Source of the DNA: Candidatus Cryptobacteroides faecipullorum
GTDB lineage: Bacteria > Bacteroidota > Bacteroidia > Bacteroidales > UBA932
Direction: 5' to 3'
Assembly: GCA_017694885.1 (NCBI GenBank)
Contig: JADIMH010000036.1
Span: forward strand, 1-45,836
DNA length: 45,836 nucleotides
Of this stretch, positions 17,716 to 25,539 are shown piece by piece. The translations under genes were made by a program, and so were the position numbers. Every line of letters begins with the position of its first letter. The first letter of the stretch is position 1. The notes beneath the pieces are model-generated. The model was given only the letters and a program-made list of their open reading frames with translations, was not told the origin of the DNA and did no database searches.

Positions 17716-18711
17716 CTACAGGTTAGGGTTGACCGTCTTCCAGTCAGCTACTGCAGGGATAATGCCAAGTTCGATGATCTCGTCACGCATCTTGCAGAGG
17801 TGCTCGTATGACGCCTCGAGAGCCGCCATTTCTTCCGGTGTTCCGGTAACATCGGTATAATGCACTCCGGTAGCATCGATAGTGGTAGGCATGGCCATCA
17901 TCACATTGTGGTATTTTTCAGTATTCACATAGCATCCTGCCGGCCACTCGAACTTCTTGCCGCCCATTGCAGCCGCAATCATCTCGATTGAAACATATGC
18001 CGGGCTCTGGAATGAAGAACGTCCGCGGAGTTCGATGATATGTTTTCCGCCCTGGATGACATTGGTCTTAATCTCTTCCCACCTGTCATGTGCGAGTTTT
18101 GTTCCGAGAAGCTCCGAGAACGGTTTCCCGTCAATGTTTACCTTTGATGCGAAAACCGCCATCTGCTCACCGTGACCGCCATATGTGTGACATCCTGTCA
18201 CCTTGCACTGCTGAACGCCGAACTCTTTTGCAAGGGCACTCTGGAGCCTTGTGGAATCAAGAGCGGCAAGTGTCGTTACCTGTGAAGGCTTAAGACCTGA
18301 ATGAAGGAGGGTTACAAGCCCTGTAAGGTCTGCAGGATTGAAGATGATGACAACATGTTTTACGTCAGGGCAGAACTCTTTGAGATTCTTTCCGAGACCC
18401 TCAGCGATCTCGCAGTTCCCTTTAAGGAGATCTTCGCGTGTCATACCCTGTTTACGAGGCGCACCGCCTGAAGAAACCACATAGGCAGCTCCTGTAAGGG
18501 CTTCCTTGATATCGGTTGTATAAGTGATGTTGGCTCCGTCGAATGCACAGTGATACATCTCTTCGGCAACACCCTCGAGACCCGGGCCGTACGGATCATA
18601 CAGACAAAGGTTCGGGGTAAGCTTCAACATCATGGCAGTCTGCGCCATGTTTGAACCGATCATGCCGGCAGCGCCGACGATTGTCAGTTTCTCGTTAGTC
18701 AAAAATTCCAT
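17716..18711 (-). CDS. mdh: Malate dehydrogenase (lactate/malate dehydrogenase family)
   Basis: 331 residues. Rossmann motif TIVGAAGMIGSN at about residues 9-20; the substrate-binding loop GGAPRKQGMTREDLLKGN with two arginines; NPADLTG; LDSTRLQSALAK; and the catalytic His in YGGHGEQMAVF, where Glu follows the usual GHGD position. C-terminal RGRSSFQSPAYVSIEM. It interconverts malate and oxaloacetate with NAD(H), part of the reductive branch to fumarate and succinate in Bacteroidales fermentation. This is the longer Bacteroidota type, not the 313-residue form of Bacteroides fragilis. It is monocistronic, with its own promoter and a terminator. Confidence 0.88.
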   Translation of the reverse strand: MEFLTNEKLTIVGAAGMIGSNMAQTAMMLKLTPNLCLYDPYGPGLEGVAEEMYHCAFDGANITYTTDIKEALTGAAYVVSSGGAPRKQGMTREDLLKGNCEIAEGLGKNLKEFCPDVKHVVIIFNPADLTGLVTLLHSGLKPSQVTTLAALDSTRLQSALAKEFGVQQCKVTGCHTYGGHGEQMAVFASKVNIDGKPFSELLGTKLAHDRWEEIKTNVIQGGKHIIELRGRSSFQSPAYVSIEMIAAAMGGKKFEWPAGCYVNTEKYHNVMMAMPTTIDATGVHYTDVTGTPEEMAALEASYEHLCKMRDEIIELGIIPAVADWKTVNPNL

Positions 18712-18785
18712 AATATCAGTATTTTAGTTAATCTGCTTTTCAAAAACCGGGCGTTTCAACCGCAATATATAGGCCAAAAGTTCCG

Positions 18786-18816
18786 CAAATATACGCGATA
18801 CGACATAAATGACGAA
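18786..18816 (-). promoter_or_regulatory. Promoter of mdh
   Basis: Minus strand TTCG (18816-18813, one mismatch to TTTG), a 19-bp spacer, and TATATTTG (18793-18786). It predicts an mdh leader of about 70 nt. Confidence 0.6.
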
Positions 18817-18879
18817 GGCAAATATAGTGAAACATTACTATATATGGAATTTGTTTGCTTGAAAATCAAAACAGTTTCG

Positions 18880-18887
18880 TATATTTG
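18880..18887 (+). promoter_or_regulatory. -7 element driving the 18.9-19.15 kb unit and the PPTase gene
   Basis: TATATTTG. A TTTG lies 22 bp upstream, slightly further than the usual 19-21. Transcription would begin near 18894, 280 nt before the phosphopantetheinyl transferase start. Confidence 0.5.
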
Positions 18888-18936
18888 CGCACTGAATTCT
18901 AAAGAACATATAACAGAAGTGGAACCTCCCAGTCAT

Positions 18937-19116
18937 ATGATGACATGTCATGCCGGAACGGCTGACACCCTGTCTGACGACCCTCTGTCGGAAAGCATCC
19001 TCATAATCCTGAGCGAAGCATCCTGCGATACAGCCGGATCCAAATATTCCGTGTGTGCGTACAACGCACGCACAGGTCTGTCGTATATAGGCACGCCCGG
19101 AAGCCTGGATTCCTGA
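18937..19116 (+). CDS. Hypothetical 59-residue protein (alternative: part of a structured RNA)
   Basis: A 59-codon frame starting Met-Met-Thr-Cys and ending Gly-Ser-Leu-Asp-Ser. The third-codon-position composition (about 59% G or C by hand count) resembles neighbouring genes. There is no signal peptide, membrane helix or motif I recognise, and no strong ribosome binding site. The same DNA (about 18893-19150) also contains several hairpins, including an 8-bp stem with a three-base loop at about 19050-19075, and CTCCC near its start can pair with GGGAG near its end. A non-coding RNA (6S-like, or a leader for the phosphopantetheinyl transferase gene) is therefore an equal alternative. I cannot decide between them by reading. 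Confidence 0.3.
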   Translation: MMTCHAGTADTLSDDPLSESILIILSEASCDTAGSKYSVCAYNARTGLSYIGTPGSLDS

Positions 19117-19174
19117 CGGGGTAAGGGAGCGGACATTTCATTAAAAGACAAGCAAAAGAACCTGATATCAAATT

Positions 19175-19810
19175 ATGGGACTGTATTTACGAAAAACACT
19201 TGAAAACAAAGCGGAGATAGCTGTCTGGCAGATTACCGAAACGGAAGAGCAGCTAAAGGCACTGTCCAGCACGCCGAACGACGAGATGGAAGAGATATTG
19301 TTCATCAAGAGCGAATCCCTCCGCAAGCAGAAGCTTGCCGTACGCGCCCTGCTCAACGAAGTTTTCGAGGAGAAAGTATATCTCGGACACCATGATAACG
19401 GAAAGCCGTTCCTGGAAAACTGCATAACCAACATAAGCATCACCCATACCGAAAAGTACGTGGCCATCATAATCGATGACGAAGAAGACCTCGGAATAGA
19501 CATGGAATCTCTGGACAGGGATTTCTCAGCCGTGGAAAGGAAAGCCCTCTCGGAAGAGGAGAAGGAGGATCTGGACAACAGCAAGAAGAACGAACAGCTG
19601 GCCATATACTGGTGCGCCAAAGAAGCTATCTTCAAAAGAATGTCGCAGAACCGGGTGGATTTTGCCGAACAGATAGAGGTCGAAGAGTTCAACCCGAAAG
19701 GAGAAGGCGAACTCGAAGCCACATTCACCCACAAGGACGGACACGAAGAAGAGTTCGAACTCGGATATATGGTCTTCGACCGGCATGTCCTCGTATGGGT
19801 CGTCGGATAA
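19175..19810 (+). CDS. 4'-phosphopantetheinyl transferase (Sfp-type superfamily)
   Basis: 211 residues. It transfers phosphopantetheine from coenzyme A to a serine of a carrier protein. Motifs: ISITHTEKYVAI (P1-like, residues 88-99), the metal site GIDMES with Asp109 and Glu111, and WCAKEAIFK with WxxKE at residues 146-150. The length fits a Sfp/HetI-like single-subunit enzyme. A highly acidic stretch (residues 121-137) separates the two metal motifs. It may be the cell's enzyme for acyl carrier protein, since Bacteroidales often have one Sfp-like copy instead of AcpS; that is inference. A very strong terminator follows. Confidence 0.88.
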   Translation: MGLYLRKTLENKAEIAVWQITETEEQLKALSSTPNDEMEEILFIKSESLRKQKLAVRALLNEVFEEKVYLGHHDNGKPFLENCITNISITHTEKYVAIIIDDEEDLGIDMESLDRDFSAVERKALSEEEKEDLDNSKKNEQLAIYWCAKEAIFKRMSQNRVDFAEQIEVEEFNPKGEGELEATFTHKDGHEEEFELGYMVFDRHVLVWVVG

Positions 19811-19872
19811 AGCCGCCGACCAGATAACAAGATTGTTAGCATATTTTGAATTTTTCTAATTTAAAATATTTT

Positions 19873-19910
19873 ATAAAAGCCTGTTAATCAATACATTAAC
19901 AGGCTTTTAT
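19873..19910 (+). terminator. Strong Rho-independent terminator after the PPTase gene
   Basis: A perfect 16-bp inverted repeat (19873-19888 and 19895-19910), six-base loop, A-rich left flank and T-rich right arm. Confidence 0.92.
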
Positions 19911-19966
19911 ATTTATTGTTGATAACTTTTTCCCGACACTACCCGATATTATACCGAGAATTGGAT

Positions 19967-20125
19967 TATATTTGTCATCCGGAAGCATGACTGCCGCCGG
20001 ACGGAAAAAACAATCATAAAAAACATAATACCCGACATCAGAGGACGTCAAACAGTATTGGCTGTCTTCGGCTTTTCAGCCGCTTTTCTGTGGAGACTGC
20101 TCTGATAACACCAAATTATAGAACT
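19967..20125 (+). promoter_or_regulatory. nrdD promoter -7 element and long 5' leader
   Basis: TATATTTG at 19967-19974, without a good -33 match. The following ~145 nt precede the nrdD ATG and can form at least two small hairpins: TCCGG/CCGGA at about 19978-20001, and CGGCT/AGCCG with a four-base loop at about 20068-20082. No riboswitch class or NrdR box pair was recognised. The 315-bp gap from 19811 to 20125 otherwise holds only the PPTase terminator. Confidence 0.45.
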
Positions 20126-22333
20126 ATGGTAAAGCATGTAATCAAAAGAGACGGACGTATTGTAGATTTCGACAAAAGAAAGATCGTCGATGCCGTTCTC
20201 AAGGCAATGGATGTCACCGAACAGGGTGAAGACATCGTATTGGCCGCTGAAATCGCGGCTACCATCTCTAAGATAGACAAGGACGACATGAGCGTGGAGG
20301 ACATCCAGGATGTGGTGGAAATGGAACTCATGAAAAGCCCTCGCAAGGAAGTTGCCAAGAAATACATCGCTTACCGCAACCAGAGAAACCTTGCAAGAAA
20401 GGCCAAATCCCGCGAAATCTTCAAGGAAATCATAGAAGCCCAGGCGACTGACGTAACAAGGGAGAACGCCAACATGAATGCAGATACCCCTGCAGGAATG
20501 ATGATGAAGTTCGCCTCCGAGTCCACCAAGTCTTTCGTTGACGAGTGCCTTCTGTCCGAGGATGTCAAGGAAGCGGTACAGAACGGATATATACACATCC
20601 ATGATAAGGACTACTACCCTACCAAGAGCCTCACGTGCGTGCAGCATCCTCTCGACAAGATCCTGAAGAACGGATTCTTTGCCGGCCATGGCGAGTCGCG
20701 TCCGGCCAAAAGGATAGAGACGGCAAGCATTCTGGGTTGCATCTCCATGGAAACAGTACAGAACGAAATGCACGGAGGCCAGGCTATCCCTGCTTTCGAT
20801 TTCTATATGGCTCCTTTTGTCCGCAAGAGCTTCCAGGAGGAACTCGAAAAAATAGGAGAGCTCGACGGCAAGGACTACAGTCACCTGTATAACATGGAGA
20901 TCGACGACTACATCAAGCGCGACCTGATGGGAATCCAGGGAGAAGAAAGAGTGGTCCAGCACGCCATAAACATGACGGTAAGCCGCGTCCACCAGTCCAT
21001 GGAGGCTTTCGTCCACAACATGAATTCCATCCACTCCCGCGGAGGAAATCAGGTGGTCTTCAGCTCCATCAACTACGGTACAGACACTTCGGCCGAAGGC
21101 CGTTGCGTAATACGCGAAATCCTCAACACCACATATGAAGGGGTCGGAAACGGCTCTACAGCCATCTTCCCTATCCAGATCTGGAAAAAGAAACGCGGTG
21201 TCAGCTACCTTCCGGAAGACAGGAACTATGACCTGTACCGGTTTGCATGCAAAGTATCGGCCCGCAGATTCTTCCCTAACTTCCTGAACCTCGACGCAAC
21301 ATTCAACCAGCACGAACTCTGGAGGGCTGACGATCCAGAAAGGTACAACTACGAAGTGGCGACTATGGGCTGCCGTACCAGAGTGTTCGAGAACAGGTTC
21401 GGCCCCAAGACATCCATCGCAAGAGGCAACCTTTCCTTCACTACCGTGAACATAGTCAGACTTGCAATCGAATGCATGGATGAGCCGGACAAGAACGACA
21501 GGATACAGAAGTTCTTCAACAAGCTTGACCATGTCCTCGATATCACGGCAAAACAGCTATGCGAAAGATATAACTTCCAGAAGACAGCCCTCAAGAAGCA
21601 GTTCCCGCTGCTGATGGGAGCCCTGTGGCTGGGAAGCGAGAACCTCAAGGAGGAAGACACCATAGAGCCGGTAATCAATCAGGGCACTCTCGGCATAGGG
21701 TTCATAGGTCTGGCGGAGACACTTATCGCCCTGATCGGCAAACATCACGGGGAATCGGAGGAAGCACAGCAGCTCGGCCTCAGGATCATCACCTATTTCA
21801 GGGACAAGGCGAACGAATTTTCCGAGAAATTCCAGCACAACTTCAGCGTGCTAGCCACTCCGGCAGAAGGTCTTGCAGGACGCTTCACCAAGATGGACCG
21901 CAAGAAATTCGGAATCATCAAAGGAATTACGGACAAGGAATACTACACCAACTCGAATCATGTCCCTGTCTACTATCACTGCACTCCTAAGCACAAGGCC
22001 GAGGTCGAGGCTCCTTACCATGCGCTGACCGGAGGCGGACACATATTCTATGTAGAGATAGACGGAGATGCTACCCACAACCCGGAAGCAATCATGGCTA
22101 TCGTAGACCTGATGGACAAATACAACATGGGATACGGCTCAGTCAACCACAACAGGAACCGCTGCATGGACTGCGGATTCGAGAACGCCGATGCCGATCT
22201 GGAAGAATGTCCTCACTGTCACAGCCATCACATTGACAGGCTGCAGCGAATCACCGGTTATCTGGTAGGAACCACCGAGCGCTGGAACAGTGCCAAACTT
22301 GCGGAACTTAAAGACCGTGTTGTCCATAAGTAA
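20126..22333 (+). CDS. nrdD: Anaerobic (class III) ribonucleoside-triphosphate reductase
   Basis: 735 residues. It makes deoxynucleotides without oxygen through a glycyl radical. An ATP-cone domain starts the protein (VIKRDGRIVDFDKRKI), which supports the ATG at 20126 over an in-frame GTG at 20090. The core has the usual NrdD sequence (GHGESRPAKRIETAS, SIHSRGGNQVVFSS, NGSTAIFPIQIWKKK). The C-terminus has the Cys4 zinc ribbon (CMDC and CPHC) followed by the radical loop RITGYLVG, with the glycine at about residue 711. nrdG follows 37 bp downstream, encoding the activase that creates the radical. Confidence 0.96.
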   Translation: MVKHVIKRDGRIVDFDKRKIVDAVLKAMDVTEQGEDIVLAAEIAATISKIDKDDMSVEDIQDVVEMELMKSPRKEVAKKYIAYRNQRNLARKAKSREIFKEIIEAQATDVTRENANMNADTPAGMMMKFASESTKSFVDECLLSEDVKEAVQNGYIHIHDKDYYPTKSLTCVQHPLDKILKNGFFAGHGESRPAKRIETASILGCISMETVQNEMHGGQAIPAFDFYMAPFVRKSFQEELEKIGELDGKDYSHLYNMEIDDYIKRDLMGIQGEERVVQHAINMTVSRVHQSMEAFVHNMNSIHSRGGNQVVFSSINYGTDTSAEGRCVIREILNTTYEGVGNGSTAIFPIQIWKKKRGVSYLPEDRNYDLYRFACKVSARRFFPNFLNLDATFNQHELWRADDPERYNYEVATMGCRTRVFENRFGPKTSIARGNLSFTTVNIVRLAIECMDEPDKNDRIQKFFNKLDHVLDITAKQLCERYNFQKTALKKQFPLLMGALWLGSENLKEEDTIEPVINQGTLGIGFIGLAETLIALIGKHHGESEEAQQLGLRIITYFRDKANEFSEKFQHNFSVLATPAEGLAGRFTKMDRKKFGIIKGITDKEYYTNSNHVPVYYHCTPKHKAEVEAPYHALTGGGHIFYVEIDGDATHNPEAIMAIVDLMDKYNMGYGSVNHNRNRCMDCGFENADADLEECPHCHSHHIDRLQRITGYLVGTTERWNSAKLAELKDRVVHK

Positions 22334-22370
22334 CACGGCATCCTGATTCCCGAAGTCTATTTCAGCCAAA

Positions 22371-22874
22371 ATGAACATCAGAGTACTTGATATAATAGAG
22401 GAGACCATGGCCGACGGCCCTGGTCTCCGTACTTCCATATACTGTGCAGGATGCCTTCATCACTGCCCGGGATGCCACAACCCCCAGTCTTGGGACATGC
22501 ATGGAGGCAAGGAAATGAGCGTCGACAAACTGCTGGACCTTATAAAGGATGACGAGTTCAGCAACGTGACATTCACGGGAGGAGACCCATTCTATCAGGT
22601 AGAAGCCTTTACCGAGCTTGCGCGCAGGATAAAGGAAGAGACGGACAAGACCATATGGTGCTATACGGGATTCACTTACGAAGAGATTGAAGCCGACAGC
22701 AAACTGTCCATGATGCTCCCTTATATCGATGTGCTGGTGGACGGGCCGTTCATACTGGAACTAAGGGATACCGAACTCCTTTTCAGAGGAAGCTCAAACC
22801 AAAGGATAATCTATCTGCACGGAAAGACGGACGATACTATTCCAGGTACTGTCCCGTTAGTACCTGCCAGATAA
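22371..22874 (+). CDS. nrdG: Anaerobic ribonucleotide reductase-activating protein (radical SAM)
   Basis: 167 residues. It has a 4Fe-4S cluster motif CLHHCPGC (CxxxCxxC) near residues 28-35, the GGDPFYQ motif, and a DVLVDGPF segment, all typical of NrdG. It uses S-adenosylmethionine to generate the glycyl radical on NrdD. It is co-transcribed with nrdD. Its last 38 bp overlap the end of the epimerase gene on the opposite strand, with no terminator visible between them. Confidence 0.95.
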   Translation: MNIRVLDIIEETMADGPGLRTSIYCAGCLHHCPGCHNPQSWDMHGGKEMSVDKLLDLIKDDEFSNVTFTGGDPFYQVEAFTELARRIKEETDKTIWCYTGFTYEEIEADSKLSMMLPYIDVLVDGPFILELRDTELLFRGSSNQRIIYLHGKTDDTIPGTVPLVPAR

Positions 22875-24306
22875 ACCTGTTCCGCGGCGTGACATGCTCG
22901 CGTACGGCGCTAAGGTCACAGGAATTGCACCAGCCGCCTCCGAGAAGCACATATTCCAAAGATGCAGAAAATCTGTGACCGTGCTCGCATTCCCATTCGA
23001 ACAGGACGCCTTTCTGGCCAAGCCTGTCAGCCGGACCTATAAAATGCCCTCCTCTGAACCTGGCGGCATTCTCTACCTCTTCTGCCGAGAGGGAGTATAT
23101 CTGGCGGGAAGTGTCATACCCGTGATTGAGAATCACCGCTTCTCCCTTTTTCACAGCCTGCTGCAGATTCTTTTCCATATGACCCGGACGAAGCTGGTCC
23201 CACGACCTGATTCCGAGGTATTCTTCCATCGATCCGTAAAACGCCTTAACCCTGTCAGGATCATGCTTGATCCAATACTGCGATCCGAGATCCCTGACTT
23301 CGGTCAGCGGCTTCATGAACTTCTTGACCAGGGCAGAGGGAACGAACCTGGCCAGAGAATAATACCATGGCAGGCTGGAGACAAGCCTTCTGAAATAATC
23401 GTCCACCGGTACATTTTCCCTGAAGTGCAGGTAATTTTCCAGAACGTCAGAATCCAGATACCACATGCCGTGGAAATTCCTGGTCGCAAACCACTGTGGT
23501 TCGAAAACCTTCTCGATATCCAGTCCGAGAGCACTCAACAGACGGCTCTCGAAGTCATAATTGGTCAGCCGGTACTGCTCTCCGCTTCCGATATTGTAGA
23601 ATCTGTTCCAGAACTCCTCAGGCACATCATCTCCGCAGACATTCGCCAACAGACGTCCTGAATCCTCGATAGTCGCCCACTCCAGAACCCCTCTGATCGG
23701 GACATGGAAAACAATCGGATCGATATTCTTCATAATCTCAGGATAAAGTATCCCAGACTGTCGAAGGGAAACCCACCTTTTTAGCCCCGAATCGGAAAAT
23801 ATCTTCTCTGCAATGCATTTGGATACGGAATACTTGTCATAGCTGCTTGCATACACCGGATCTCCGGTCCGCCCCCAATGGACAGGCGAAAGCCGGTCGC
23901 CGCACTGAGCGACAGAACCGATATATACTGCCCGTATATTGTCTTTGTCCGGCTGTTCGAGAATAGCCTGCACGACATGCTCCGCAGCCTTTACATTCAC
24001 CTCCAGCGTCTTTTCCGGATAATAATCGGCCTGCGGAGAAACCATCCCGCCGACATGAAGGACATAATCCGCGCCTGAAACACCTTCCAGTACATCATTG
24101 TAATTCATAAGGTCCCCCCAGACTATCTTTACTGAAGGATCATTGGCATAAGGAGCAAGCAATTTCCTGTTCTTCTTGCTCGGGCGCGCCAGAAGGGTTA
24201 TGTTGAATCTGTTTTTCCTTTTATAAAGTTCCTGGAAACCGGCCCATCCCATATGGCCTGTAGCACCGGTAAGGAATACCGTCTTGTTGATTTTGGTCTT
24301 TTTCAT
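22837..24306 (-). CDS. NAD-dependent epimerase/dehydratase (extended SDR) with a C-terminal zinc-ribbon-like domain
   Basis: 489 residues. The N-terminal ~330 are an extended short-chain dehydrogenase: TGATGHMG at residues 13-20 (NAD binding), GDL at 64-66, a catalytic YSVSK at 159-163, and a Ser upstream (IGSVAQ). The C-terminal part (about 330-489) is not usual for the family. It includes a segment with C440, H442, H444 and C460-x2-C463 (CEHGHRF, then GGWCNSC) that resembles a small zinc-binding fold. The substrate is unknown; steroid-, sugar- or lipid-linked roles are all possible. It lies 45 bp after the EnvC-like gene, so it may be third in a TPR-envC-epimerase unit. Confidence 0.8.
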   Translation of the reverse strand: MKKTKINKTVFLTGATGHMGWAGFQELYKRKNRFNITLLARPSKKNRKLLAPYANDPSVKIVWGDLMNYNDVLEGVSGADYVLHVGGMVSPQADYYPEKTLEVNVKAAEHVVQAILEQPDKDNIRAVYIGSVAQCGDRLSPVHWGRTGDPVYASSYDKYSVSKCIAEKIFSDSGLKRWVSLRQSGILYPEIMKNIDPIVFHVPIRGVLEWATIEDSGRLLANVCGDDVPEEFWNRFYNIGSGEQYRLTNYDFESRLLSALGLDIEKVFEPQWFATRNFHGMWYLDSDVLENYLHFRENVPVDDYFRRLVSSLPWYYSLARFVPSALVKKFMKPLTEVRDLGSQYWIKHDPDRVKAFYGSMEEYLGIRSWDQLRPGHMEKNLQQAVKKGEAVILNHGYDTSRQIYSLSAEEVENAARFRGGHFIGPADRLGQKGVLFEWECEHGHRFSASLEYVLLGGGWCNSCDLSAVREHVTPRNRFIWQVLTGQYLE

Positions 24307-24351
24307 TGTCCCAGCCGAATCTTATTCATATTATTTATATGCGCATATCCG

Positions 24352-25539
24352 CTATTTCTTTCTGAGCCACAGTTCAGGATTCTGCGGAGTCTGTTTCTGC
24401 CATATCTGGAAATGGAGCTGCGTGTCTCCGTTGATAGTATCCACCGAACCTATTGTCTGGCCTGTCTTAACCTTGTCTCCTGCCTTGACTGTCGTATTCT
24501 GCAGCTTGCAATAGAAAGAGAACCAGTTTCCATGCTGGACAAGTACGCACTGGTTATAACCTGGCATTACGACTATCTGCTTCACCACTCCGTCAAAGAC
24601 AGCCTTGACCCTCGCCCCTTTGGCCACTGCTATCGATATGCCGTTGTTGAACGGAAGTTTCACCCTGGTGAATACCGGATGGTAGTGCTGGCCGAACCTG
24701 TCGACGATGACTCCGTCTACAGGCCACGGGAGCTTCCCTTTATTCTTGGAGAACTCCGCATCAAGAGCATAGTCTATCTCCGCCTCCTTGCTTTTGCCTT
24801 CTGTTCCCATGGCTTCCGCAATGAGCTTCTCTATCTTTCTGTTGAGGGCATTGATCTCCTTCCGCTTCGCCGCCAGTTCCTTTTCATAGCGGCTTCTGTT
24901 GCGTTTCAACTGGGCTACGACCTTCTCCGAACTCTCTTTTTCAGCCTGCAGCGAAGCCAGTTCCTTTTCCCTTCCTGCCTTTACTTTCTCCGCATCGGCT
25001 TTCAAGGCCTGCAATTCCGCTTTTCTTTCTTCGAGTTCCTCTTTCGCCCGGGAAATATCCTCAGCCTGCCTCTTCATCTCGGATGAAAGATTCTTGAAAT
25101 AACTGTAGCGGCGGAATGCCTGACCGAGATTGTCACTTGCGAGAATATACATATACCAGACTTTGGCATCCCTGTTCCTGTAAGCACTTCTGACCAGTTT
25201 GCCGAAATGCACCGTAAGAGTGTCTATCCTGGCATCGAGACGGTTTATCTGCAACTGTGAAAGATAAATTTCATCGGCGTATTTCCTGATTAACCTGTTG
25301 CTTTCCGAAATAAGTGCATTCCTGTTCGAGATCTGTGTCCTGAGCAAAGTCAGACGGGAAAGCATGCTTCTGCTCCGCGATTCATTCTCGGAAAGCTGCC
25401 TGTCAATAAGTTCGATGTCTTTCTCCAGCTGTGCCTTCCTCTGCTCATGGACCTTGATATCCTGAGCCTCGAGAGTCTGTCCGGAGAAAAAGACAACCGG
25501 AAGCAAGACTGTAAAATATAGTATTTTCCTAAACATCAC
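24352..25539 (-). CDS. EnvC-like murein hydrolase activator (coiled coil plus LytM/M23 domain)
   Basis: 395 residues. A signal peptide (cleavage near LEAQ, residue 25) is followed by long coiled coils at about residues 28-120 and 160-245, and by an M23/LytM domain at about 268-390 (WPVDGVIVDRFGQ, then AVFDGVVKQI, VLVQHGNWFSFYCKL, TQLHFQIW). The first zinc ligand motif HxGxD is replaced by NNGIS, so the domain is probably not an active endopeptidase. This is the layout of EnvC, which switches on cell-wall amidases during division. The start overlaps the TPR gene stop (ATGA), so the two are translationally coupled. Confidence 0.87.
   Translation of the reverse strand: MMFRKILYFTVLLPVVFFSGQTLEAQDIKVHEQRKAQLEKDIELIDRQLSENESRSRSMLSRLTLLRTQISNRNALISESNRLIRKYADEIYLSQLQINRLDARIDTLTVHFGKLVRSAYRNRDAKVWYMYILASDNLGQAFRRYSYFKNLSSEMKRQAEDISRAKEELEERKAELQALKADAEKVKAGREKELASLQAEKESSEKVVAQLKRNRSRYEKELAAKRKEINALNRKIEKLIAEAMGTEGKSKEAEIDYALDAEFSKNKGKLPWPVDGVIVDRFGQHYHPVFTRVKLPFNNGISIAVAKGARVKAVFDGVVKQIVVMPGYNQCVLVQHGNWFSFYCKLQNTTVKAGDKVKTGQTIGSVDTINGDTQLHFQIWQKQTPQNPELWLRKK

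Noticed and set aside
20048..21532. Long 494-codon minus-strand frame opposite nrdD
   Set aside because: It lies entirely inside the well-supported nrdD region on the other strand; its sequence has no family resemblance and is a codon-bias shadow.
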